64,000 bases of DNA. Origin: Elusimicrobiales bacterium. GTDB lineage: Bacteria > Elusimicrobiota > Elusimicrobia > Elusimicrobiales > UBA9959. Where the stretch lies: positions 62,001-126,000 of the forward strand of contig JAQTOU010000003.1 of assembly GCA_028713125.1 (NCBI GenBank), in the 5' to 3' direction. Positions within the stretch are counted from its first letter, which is position 1; each line of letters starts with the position of its first letter. The notes beneath the pieces were generated by a model, which was given only the letters and a program-made list of their open reading frames with translations, had not been told where the DNA came from and did not search any database. Positions 18,988-25,611 of the stretch are shown piece by piece. The translations under genes and the position numbers were made by a program.

Positions 18988-20396
18988 ATCCATCTCCGCC
19001 TAAAACCGACTTGCTCCTGGTGCGCCCTAAAGCCGCGGCCATGGGCGTCTTCAAAGCGATAGGGGCTTCGCAGCCGCCTATAAACCTGGTTTATCTCGCC
19101 ACTTGGCTGAACGCCCACGGTTTTAAAGCCGCTATTTACGACCTGGAAGTCAGTTCTGCGGAAGGTTTGCGGCGTACGCTTGAAGCTTCGGCCCCGGTGC
19201 TGGTCGGGATAACCGGGATGACCACGGATATCCCGGCGGCGAAAGAGATCTGCCTGCTCTGCCGGGAATTGAAAATAAAAACCGTGATCGGCGGGGCCCA
19301 CGCCTCGGCCTTGCCCGCCGAAACGCTCACGGACGCGGCTTGCGATTTTGCGGTGGTAGGAGAGGGGGAGAGGCCGCTGCTTGAGCTCGTTACGGCTTTG
19401 AAGAACGGCGGCAGTTTTGAATCAATTGCGGGTCTGGCTTTTATGCGCGGCGGCAAGCCGGCGGTGAACCAGCGCGGCGAGCCGCTCGATATCGACCTGC
19501 TCCCGATCCCCGACCGGCGGCTGCTGGACAAGGAGCTTTACGCCGGCGGCTACACTACGCCCGGCGTGCCCGCCGGCGGGACGGTGATGTTCACGTCCCG
19601 GGGCTGCCCGTACCGCTGCGCTTTCTGCGCTTCGCAGGTGATAAACGGGCCGCGCGCGAGGCTGCGGGCCATGGACAAGGTCCTGAGGGAAGTGGACGAG
19701 ATCGCGGCCCTGGGCTATAAACATATCACGGTGGACGACGACACTTTCGCCCTGAAAAAATCCAGGGTACTGGAATTTTCGGCCCACCTGGAGCGCAATT
19801 ATCCCGGCCTGACCTGGAACTGCGACGCGCGCGCCGGGGAGCTGGACGAGGAGATGCTCGCGGCGATGAAGCGCTCCGGGTGCCGGAAGATCGCCGTGGG
19901 CGCCGAAAGCGGATCCCAGCGCGTCCTGGACAGTATCAGGAAAGGGACCACGGTCGGGCAGATAAAAGAAACTTTCAGGCTTATAAAAAAACACGGCATC
20001 CAGGCGCAGGCTTTTTTCATGATAGGCCATCCGGAGGAAACCCGCGAAGACCTGGCCGGGACCGTTAAGCTTATCCACGAAATAAAACCGGATTTGGTCT
20101 CGCTCGCGATCAGCGTGCCGCTCCCCGGCACCGAAAACTATCTTAAAGCGAAAGCGGACGGCTTCCTGCCGGAAGGGCTCCCCTGGCAGGTTTATGATTT
20201 CTTCGGCAGCTCCGTCCCCTGGCGGACGAAGCATTTTACAGGGGCCGAACTGGTGAAGCTCAGGGGCGGGATAGGCCGCGGCTATTATTTCAGTTTCCCC
20301 TATATAAGCCGCAAACTATTGTCCATAAGGGGAACCGAAGATCTGAAATACCTGGTCAAAGGCGCCCTGGCCGCCCTCAAGGTTTTTAAAAAATGA
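18984..20396 (+). CDS. B12-binding-domain radical SAM protein
   Basis: Residues about 1-150 resemble a cobalamin-binding Rossmann domain (INLVYLATWLNAHGFKAAIYDLE, then GITGMTTDIPAAKEICLLCRE and VIGGAHASALPAETL). Residues about 190-400 are a radical SAM barrel with the cluster motif RGCPYRCAFCAS (CxxxCxxC). It also has AVGAESGSQRVLDSIRKGTTVGQIKETF and FFMIGHPEETRED, both typical of this superfamily. The start is GTG at 18984, overlapping proC by four bases. The 470-residue size fits class B methyltransferase-like or related enzymes, but no substrate can be assigned. The next gene starts within its stop (ATGA). Confidence 0.85.
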   Translation: MNPSPPKTDLLLVRPKAAAMGVFKAIGASQPPINLVYLATWLNAHGFKAAIYDLEVSSAEGLRRTLEASAPVLVGITGMTTDIPAAKEICLLCRELKIKTVIGGAHASALPAETLTDAACDFAVVGEGERPLLELVTALKNGGSFESIAGLAFMRGGKPAVNQRGEPLDIDLLPIPDRRLLDKELYAGGYTTPGVPAGGTVMFTSRGCPYRCAFCASQVINGPRARLRAMDKVLREVDEIAALGYKHITVDDDTFALKKSRVLEFSAHLERNYPGLTWNCDARAGELDEEMLAAMKRSGCRKIAVGAESGSQRVLDSIRKGTTVGQIKETFRLIKKHGIQAQAFFMIGHPEETREDLAGTVKLIHEIKPDLVSLAISVPLPGTENYLKAKADGFLPEGLPWQVYDFFGSSVPWRTKHFTGAELVKLRGGIGRGYYFSFPYISRKLLSIRGTEDLKYLVKGALAALKVFKK

Positions 20397-21199
20397 ATAA
20401 ACATCCGCTCCCGGGCATAATGAAATTCCACCGCGGCTTTCCTTCGCGCGTCCTGAAAAATAAAAGGACCCTTTTGGTCTGCCTGCCCTTTACTTACTCC
20501 GCGGATAAAAACAGGCGCTATCCCGTCATCTATATGCACGACGGGCAGAACGTTTTCGACAGCTCCACTTCCTATTCGGGCGTGGAGTGGGGGGCCTATG
20601 AAACGGCCGCGGCCCTCGTTAAAGAGGATCCGCCTTTGGAGGCTATAATAGTAGGGATCTATAATAAAGGCGAAGAGCGGATCTCGGAATACGCCCCGGA
20701 CCGGGACGCTGTCCGCGGGGGAGGAAAAGGCCGCGAGTACTCGGAGTTCCTCGTAAAAGAAGTAAAGCCTTTTATCGACGCCTCTTACCGCACCTTGGGC
20801 GACAGGGAACATACGGCCGTGGCCGGCTCCTCGCTGGGCGGGCTGATCTCTCTTTTCCTTATCCTCGAATACCCCGAGGTTTTCTCTAAAGCGGGGGTCC
20901 TTTCTCCCTCGCTCCACTGGGCCGGGCATACCCTGCTGCCCCTGGCCGGGCGGAAAGCGGACCCTAAGAAAATGGGGATCTGGCTGAGCATGGGGACCGA
21001 GGAGGGGGGGCGGCCCGGGAAGCTGAAAAAACCGGCCGAATCCGTGCAGGATTCCAGGAAACTGCGGGATATTCTGCTCGCCAGAGGCTTCAAAAAGAAC
21101 AAGAACCTTATCTATTACGAAGAAAAAGGCGGCCGGCATAATGAGAAATACTGGGCCAAACTGCTTCCGGACGTCTTCCGCTTCTTTCTTAAGCCTTAG
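20393..21199 (+). CDS. Esterase-D/enterochelin-esterase-like alpha/beta hydrolase
   Basis: 268 residues of the putative esterase (Fes/EsD) type. It opens with a strand pattern ending RYPVIYMHDGQNVFD, then has IIVGIYNKGEERISEYAP, and the nucleophile elbow GSSLGG (Ser in AVAGSSLGGLISLFLILEYPEVF). A catalytic His is probably H in KGGRHNEKYW near the C-terminus. No signal peptide is evident, so it is probably cytoplasmic. It starts inside the stop of the radical SAM gene (ATGA). The substrate is not predictable; a link to the radical SAM product is only suggested by coupling. Confidence 0.82.
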   Translation: MNKHPLPGIMKFHRGFPSRVLKNKRTLLVCLPFTYSADKNRRYPVIYMHDGQNVFDSSTSYSGVEWGAYETAAALVKEDPPLEAIIVGIYNKGEERISEYAPDRDAVRGGGKGREYSEFLVKEVKPFIDASYRTLGDREHTAVAGSSLGGLISLFLILEYPEVFSKAGVLSPSLHWAGHTLLPLAGRKADPKKMGIWLSMGTEEGGRPGKLKKPAESVQDSRKLRDILLARGFKKNKNLIYYEEKGGRHNEKYWAKLLPDVFRFFLKP

Positions 21200-21271
21200 G
21201 GCCTAAAGACCCAGGCCTGCCAGGGCCCCCTGGCACTTACCCCGTCAACCGCTGTCTGCCATACTATTGGT

Positions 21272-22195
21272 ATGAGGAAGATCCTGGCAGCCCTTGTAGG
21301 CCTTATCGCGATCGCCGCGCCCCTCAGCGCGGAGAATGCCGCTTTTCAGGAACTTCTTAGTAATTCCCGCGGCGGCTTAATGCCCGCCCCCCTCCCCGAA
21401 ATGATCCCCGCCCATGCCGACGGAACCGTGGATATGGTGCAGTACCTTCCCACGAATAACGATGAGCCCGGCTTCGAATGGCCCGGCAGGAATAAAGGCC
21501 TGGAAGAAAACTTCGTCTATATAGGGAGAGAGGCGGCTTTCCTTAAGGCTTCGCCTGGCGCTAACGACATCCTTCTGGAGGGCGTCGGCAAATGCGCGCT
21601 TGCCGCGAATACGCTTTATAAAACCACGGCTAAGCCGGAATTTTCAGGCGAGCATATGATAATAACCCTCGCGGAGCCTCTTCCGGATTGCCAGCTCAGC
21701 CGCGGGTTTGTTTATATAGCGCAGGTTTCCTCCAGCTCGGCCGGAGGCGCCTGGGAGCTGCCCAGGAATATCAGGGCTTTCCTGGACACGCTTGCTTACG
21801 CCGAGGGAACCAACGAGAGCTATAACTATATTTTCACCCACGCTACTTTCGAAAGCTACGCGGACCATCCCCGCAAGCGCAAATGTTCCGGAAAGCTCTG
21901 CTCTAACGCTTCGGGGCGCTACCAGTTCCTCTCGGACACCTGGGACGGCCTGGCTCCCGACCTAGGGCTTAAGGATTTCACCCCTCCCAGCCAGGACAAA
22001 GCGGTCGTTGAGGCGATACGCCGCAGCGGGGCTTTCCGCAACGTGAGCAAATCCTCTAAATACGAAGAATTCACCGAGGCCCTGCGGAAGCTCAATGGCG
22101 TCTGGGCTTCCCTGCCCGGCAGCCCCTACGGCCAGCCCACGCATAGCAAGGCCCAGCTGTGGAAAGTCTACAAGGCCGCGCTGGCAAAATATTGA
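21272..22195 (+). CDS. Exported lambda-endolysin-like (GH104) peptidoglycan lytic enzyme
   Basis: A signal peptide (MRKILAALVGLIAIAAPLSA) is followed by about 140 residues of unrecognised sequence, then a domain from about 165 to 307 that tracks phage lambda R endolysin closely. Matching stretches are FLDTLAYAEGT (putative catalytic E178), FESYADHPRK, GRYQFLSDTWDGLAPDLGLKDF, SQDKAVVEAIRRSGAF and VWASLPGSPYGQPTH. In lambda R the equivalents are AWSEGT, YSDHPRK, GRYQLLS and ASLPGAGYGQ. Lambda R is a lytic transglycosylase, so a periplasmic wall-cutting role is likely. The gene stands alone with its own terminator and no phage neighbours. An extra Cys pair (C205, C210) lies in the inserted loop. 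Confidence 0.85.
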   Translation: MRKILAALVGLIAIAAPLSAENAAFQELLSNSRGGLMPAPLPEMIPAHADGTVDMVQYLPTNNDEPGFEWPGRNKGLEENFVYIGREAAFLKASPGANDILLEGVGKCALAANTLYKTTAKPEFSGEHMIITLAEPLPDCQLSRGFVYIAQVSSSSAGGAWELPRNIRAFLDTLAYAEGTNESYNYIFTHATFESYADHPRKRKCSGKLCSNASGRYQFLSDTWDGLAPDLGLKDFTPPSQDKAVVEAIRRSGAFRNVSKSSKYEEFTEALRKLNGVWASLPGSPYGQPTHSKAQLWKVYKAALAKY

Positions 22196-22213
22196 ATTTT
22201 ATCAGCCCTGGAC

Positions 22214-22237
22214 CGGCCCGCAAAAGCGGGCCGTTTT
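22214..22237 (+). terminator. Terminator after the GH104 gene
   Basis: CGGCCCGC-AAAA-GCGGGCCG hairpin followed by TTTT, 19 bases past the stop. The next 83 bases (to the promoter at 22321) show no gene. Confidence 0.88.
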
Positions 22238-22320
22238 AATTTATCCGGATATATTTAAGACGCTGAAACCCACGAGCTCGACGTGAAAATATATTTTATC
22301 CGCTATTTTTTGTCTGGGCC

Positions 22321-22349
22321 TTGACAAGTCAAGTTTCCTCTGTTATACT
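22321..22349 (+). promoter_or_regulatory. Near-consensus sigma-70-type promoter of the adenine-poor RNA
   Basis: Perfect -35 TTGACA (22321-22326), exactly 17 bp of spacer, and -10 TATACT (22344-22349). The start site should be about 22356. It is the best sigma-70-like promoter I found by eye in the window. Confidence 0.82.
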
Positions 22350-22355
22350 CGGAAT

Positions 22356-22749
22356 GTAGTCTTGCTCTCTTTATGCGGTTGCGCCGGTTGTGTGGTCGCG
22401 GGCCCCGCGGTGCAGTGTGGTCTGTGAGTGTGCGAAGTGTGCGCGGTGCGGTTGCGGTCGGGCCCGGGCGGTGTGCGGTCGAGCTGGTCTTGGTGCGGCA
22501 GTGGCGGTTGGGCTTCAGGGGTTTGCCCCGGCCCCGGCGCGGTTCCCCGGTCCGCTGGTCTGCTACAGGCAGGGCGGGTTTCCCGGGATCCCGGTTCGGC
22601 CCGCTTTCGGCGGCGCCCCCCGGGAGGGTGTTCCGGCCCTTCGGCTGCGGTTAGTGCGCCGTCGGTCCCCCGGTCGCCCCCAGTGTGGTTGCGGTTACTG
22701 GCCCGTGTGCCAGGTGAAGAGCCCCCGTTCATCGGGGGCTCTCGCTTTT
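22356..22749 (+). ncRNA. Unassigned adenine-depleted structured non-coding RNA, about 390 nt
   Basis: Between a near-consensus promoter and a strong terminator lies a stretch with no ribosome site and no recognisable protein. Its base use is extreme: in 22381-22680 I count 13 A in 300 bases (about 4%), while G, C and T are abundant. It can form many GC helices. Examples are CGCGG-GCC-CCGCG near 22397 and CTGGC (22698-22702) with GCCAG (22709-22713). An imperfect internal repeat, GTGCGGTTGCGGT (22446-22458) and GTGTGGTTGCGGT (22683-22695), is followed in both copies by a GGCCCG-like stretch. I find no RNase P, tmRNA, SRP or 6S signature. Open frames across it exist only because stop codons need A. 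Confidence 0.72.
22718..22749 (+). terminator. Terminator of the adenine-poor RNA
   Basis: AGAGCCCCCG and CGGGGGCTCT form a perfect 10-bp stem with a five-base TTCAT loop, then CGCTTTT. Textbook rho-independent layout. Confidence 0.9.
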
Positions 22750-22798
22750 GAGCCTCTTCCCCTCCTTCCCCCGGTTTGCTTACAATATCTATACAGAT

Positions 22799-24352
22799 AT
22801 GATCAAAACATTCTCCATCGCCGCCCTTCTCGCCATAGTAACCTGTCTGAACACCCAGGCAGCGACTATAGCCGTCTATCACACCTCCGACGTGCACGGC
22901 TGGTATTCGGCGCGGCCGGCGCTGTGGGATAATGAAAATTCCAGCAGAAGCATAGGCGGCTTCGCGGCGCTTTCGGACCTGCTTAAAAAAGAGACTACGC
23001 CCTACCTCCTGCTCGATTCCGGCGATATGTTCCAGGGCACGCCCGAGGGTATACTCACGAAGGGCATGGCCAGCATGGTCCTGATGAACCAGCTTGGCTA
23101 CTCGGCCGCCGTTCCCGGCAACCATGACTTCGATTTCGGCGAACCTAATCTGAAGACGCTTGTTTCAAGCGCGGCTTTCACTTTTTTGGGCGCCAACCTG
23201 TACACTAAAGCCGATGGCGCCGGCGCGGCTTACCTTAAGCCTTATACGATAATAGAAAAGGGCGGGAAAAGAATAGCCGTGCTGGGCCTGCTCGGCAAGC
23301 ATACCGCCACTTCCACCCTGCCCTCCGCCGTAAAGCATTTGGACTTCCGGGACGAGGCCGCGGAGGCGGCTAAATGGCTGCCGGAGATAAAAAAACACAG
23401 CCCCGACGCCATAATAGTCCTGGCGCATCTCGGGCTCAGCGATGAATTGGGCCTGAAGCGCGTAGATATCTCTACCTGGACTTTCGAGCCGCCGCCATTC
23501 GGCACGCTGGGCGTGGCCAGGGCCGCGCAGGGCATAGATCTTTTGCTTGGCGGGCATAACCACGCCGCCTTCCTGAAAGGCTACCATGACCCGGTTTCGG
23601 GCGTATGGCTGGGCGAGAGCGGCTATGGTCTTTCCTATGTTACCCGCGCCGAGCTGGACTTCAACGACGCCGCCGGCGGCCTGGACGGAATTAAGGTGAC
23701 CCTTGTCCCGCTTTGGACGGACCAAAGCGGAGAGGACCCGGCGGTGATCAAGACTATAGCCGGGTTTAACGCGAAGGTAGAGCAGGAGATGGGCCGCGTA
23801 GTCGGAAGCGCCGTCGGGGACCTGGGCTTCAGCGCGGAAGGGCTGGATTCGCCTATAGGCAACTGGGCCTGCGACATTACGCGCGAGGTCGCCGGAACCG
23901 AGCTCGCCTTCCAGAATACCAGGGGCATCAGGGCGGAGATAAGAAAAGGCGAAGTGCGCCTGCGCGATCTTTACCAGGCCGTCCCGTTCGACAATACCAT
24001 CGTCACGATGAAGCTTAACGGCGCCCAGCTCGAGCGCCTGATGGCCGATAATCTGTACAAAGGCAGGAGTTTAATGCAGGTTTCCGGCCTCGAAGTGGAG
24101 TTCAACCCGGCTCCCGAAGGCAGGGTGGATAAAATTTTCCTGAAGCGGGACGGACGGTTAATAAAGCCGCAGGACGAGTTCACCGTGGCTACAAATAACT
24201 ACCTCGCTTTCGGCGGCAACGGCGGCGACGCTTTCGCCGGCGGCAAGGAGATAAAAGACACTCTGCTCCCGGTGCGCGACGTAATGCTTAAAGCTTTCTC
24301 CAAAGGCCCCGTGACCCCGCCGAAAACAGGAAGGATAAAACTATCGAAGTGA
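22799..24352 (+). CDS. Exported 5'-nucleotidase / 2',3'-cyclic phosphodiesterase (UshA-like)
   Basis: 517 residues with signal peptide MIKTFSIAALLAIVTCLNTQA, so periplasmic. The N-terminal metallophosphatase domain has the dimetal motifs HTSDVHGW, LLDSGDMFQGT, GNHDFDFGE, LAHLGL and LGGHNHA. The C-terminal 5'-nucleotidase domain has GNWACDITREVAGTELAFQNTRGIRAEI and NNYLAFGGNGGDAFAGGKE, the usual substrate-binding end. Such enzymes release nucleosides and phosphate from nucleotides. I chose the ATG at 22799 because it begins the signal peptide; an in-frame ATG at 22748 lies against the upstream terminator. A possible TACAAT -10 lies 18 bases upstream. Confidence 0.9.
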   Translation: MIKTFSIAALLAIVTCLNTQAATIAVYHTSDVHGWYSARPALWDNENSSRSIGGFAALSDLLKKETTPYLLLDSGDMFQGTPEGILTKGMASMVLMNQLGYSAAVPGNHDFDFGEPNLKTLVSSAAFTFLGANLYTKADGAGAAYLKPYTIIEKGGKRIAVLGLLGKHTATSTLPSAVKHLDFRDEAAEAAKWLPEIKKHSPDAIIVLAHLGLSDELGLKRVDISTWTFEPPPFGTLGVARAAQGIDLLLGGHNHAAFLKGYHDPVSGVWLGESGYGLSYVTRAELDFNDAAGGLDGIKVTLVPLWTDQSGEDPAVIKTIAGFNAKVEQEMGRVVGSAVGDLGFSAEGLDSPIGNWACDITREVAGTELAFQNTRGIRAEIRKGEVRLRDLYQAVPFDNTIVTMKLNGAQLERLMADNLYKGRSLMQVSGLEVEFNPAPEGRVDKIFLKRDGRLIKPQDEFTVATNNYLAFGGNGGDAFAGGKEIKDTLLPVRDVMLKAFSKGPVTPPKTGRIKLSK

Positions 24353-24416
24353 GGGCGGAGGATCCGCGCGAAAAAACGAAAAAAACAACTCGCTTTTTGT
24401 TATTATAGCGGATAGA

Positions 24417-24437
24417 CGATTTTTTAAAAAAATCGTG
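24417..24437. repeat. AT palindrome in the 171-base gap before the zinc-ribbon pair
   Basis: ACGATTTTTT followed by AAAAAAATCGT, a near-perfect palindrome. It may act as a terminator for the nucleotidase gene or as an operator. The rest of the gap shows only a GGGAGGAG ribosome site before 24524. Confidence 0.4.
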
Positions 24438-24523
24438 CAGGCGGAAAGATAAAAACTTCCAGGGGAATTAGCGATAACAGCGCTTATATTTCCCGTAGAT
24501 CAACAAGTCTTCGGGAGGAGAAT

Positions 24524-24853
24524 ATGCCGGGCTATAAACATCCGTGCAGGTATTGCGGTGAGCTTGCTCCCGCCGACGCCAACGCCTGCCCCGCCTGCGG
24601 GAAAGTCAACCCTTACGGCGACCTTAAATGTCCGAAGTGCCGCGCCTCCATTAAAGAGGGCTGGAAGGCCTGCGCCGGCTGCGGCCTGAAGCTCGAGGTC
24701 GCCTGCCCCGCCTGCGGCAAGACGGTATTTTTCGGAGATTACTGCCCCTGCGGCGCGCGCCTGACGGTAACCTGTGAGGCTTGCGGTAAGGAGCAGCCTC
24801 CTTTGTCGCTCGACTGTTCTAAATGCGGCAGCCTGCTTAAAGGAAAAAAATAA
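24524..24853 (+). CDS. Multi-zinc-ribbon protein
   Basis: A 109-residue protein made almost wholly of CxxC knuckles: CRYCGELAPADANACPACGK, CPKCRASIKEGWKACAGCG, CPACGKTVFFGDYCPCG and CEACGKEQPPLSLDCSKCG. That is four zinc-ribbon units at about 25-residue spacing. No membrane segment is seen. The ribosome site GGGAGGAG is strong. The stop shares one base with the start of the next gene (TAATG). No catalytic domain is present, so a scaffold or nucleic-acid-binding role is possible but unproven. Confidence 0.78.
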   Translation: MPGYKHPCRYCGELAPADANACPACGKVNPYGDLKCPKCRASIKEGWKACAGCGLKLEVACPACGKTVFFGDYCPCGARLTVTCEACGKEQPPLSLDCSKCGSLLKGKK

Positions 24854-25521
24854 TGTCCGACCAGCTTATAGCTTTCACCAGCAACTATGCCGATAACAGC
24901 ACGGAGGCGGGCTTCCAGTTCACTTTTTTCTGCGACACCTGCCGCGAAGGCTACAAGTCCAGGTTCATTGAATCCTCCACCTACAAGAAGAAGAAGTTCT
25001 TTAAAGGCCTGGGCGATATGATCGGCGTCGTGGCGCAGCTGACCGGCCAGTCCAGCCTGGGTTCAAGCCTGACGCGCGGCACTAACGCGATCAGCGAGAA
25101 GTTCAACGGCATGTCGCCGGAGTGGCATAAGGAGCACGAGGTAGCGTTCGAGGCCGCCCAGAACGAGGCCAGGGGCCAGTTCAAGCGCTGCCCTAAATGC
25201 AATAAGTGGCATTGCGAGACCTGCTGGAACGAGCAGGCCGGGCTCTGCGTGGCGGACGCCCCGCGCGAGAACGTGGAAGTGGCCGCCGCCCGGGCCCAGA
25301 AGATGGTAAAGGATATAGGCGCGGCCGCCGACGCGACCCCGGTCTTTACCGGGAAAGTGGACGCGCGGCAGACCATCTGCCCGAAGTGCTCCAAGCCCTG
25401 CGGGGAAGGTAAATTTTGCGGCAATTGCGGCGCCACCCTGCAGCTGCCGGCCTGCGCCAAGTGCGGCGCGCAGAACCAGCCCGGCGCCAATTTCTGCTCC
25501 GGGTGCGGCGGAAAACTGTAG
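24853..25521 (+). CDS. Zinc-ribbon protein with N-terminal unknown domain
   Basis: 222 residues coupled to the preceding zinc-ribbon gene. The N-terminal half has one knuckle (FFCDTCREGYKSRF), then a Gly-rich helical stretch (FKGLGDMIGVVAQLTGQSSLGSSL) and RCPKCNKWHCETCWNEQAGLC. The C-terminus carries a double zinc ribbon (CPKCSKPCGEGKFCGNCG, then CAKCGAQNQPGANFCSGCG). The pair probably works together. I do not recognise a named family, and the function is unknown. Confidence 0.75.
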   Translation: MSDQLIAFTSNYADNSTEAGFQFTFFCDTCREGYKSRFIESSTYKKKKFFKGLGDMIGVVAQLTGQSSLGSSLTRGTNAISEKFNGMSPEWHKEHEVAFEAAQNEARGQFKRCPKCNKWHCETCWNEQAGLCVADAPRENVEVAAARAQKMVKDIGAAADATPVFTGKVDARQTICPKCSKPCGEGKFCGNCGATLQLPACAKCGAQNQPGANFCSGCGGKL

Positions 25522-25538
25522 GTCCGGCAGCGAAAAAG

Positions 25539-25557
25539 CCCCGGTCTCAGGCCGGGG
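25539..25557 (+). terminator. Short hairpin after the zinc-ribbon gene
   Basis: CCCCGG and CCGGGG with a seven-base loop, 17 bases past the stop and immediately before the long palindrome at 25558. Confidence 0.5.
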
Positions 25558-25607
25558 AAAACGGGACAGGCTACTTTATTTACAAATAAAGTAGCCTGTC
25601 CCGTTTT
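25558..25607. repeat. 50-bp perfect palindrome (REP-like), also a bidirectional terminator
   Basis: A 24-bp perfect inverted repeat (left arm 25558-25581, right arm 25584-25607) with only two bases between, beginning AAAACGGGACAGGCTACTTT and ending in a run of five T. It sits between two convergent genes (stops at 25521 and 25612), so it can terminate both. Its core GGACAGGCTACTTTATT recurs at 27953-27969, which marks it as a repeated element rather than a one-off terminator. Confidence 0.85.
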
Positions 25608-25611
25608 TGGA

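Noticed and set aside
22356-22749. RNase P RNA, tmRNA, SRP RNA or 6S RNA as the identity of the RNA
   Set aside because: The universal RNase P start (GAGGAAAGTCC), the tmRNA tRNA-like ends with CCA, and the SRP domain IV loop were looked for and not found. The base composition does not fit any of them.
22373-22932. Long plus-strand open frames across the adenine-poor RNA
   Set aside because: Stop codons need A, so a region with about 5% A is open in all frames. There is no ribosome site and the peptides are low-complexity Arg/Gly/Val.
22343-23125. Minus-strand frame of 260 codons over the same region
   Set aside because: Pro/Arg/Thr-rich artefact of the same composition. It also runs antisense to the nucleotidase gene, and no minus-strand promoter or terminator is visible.
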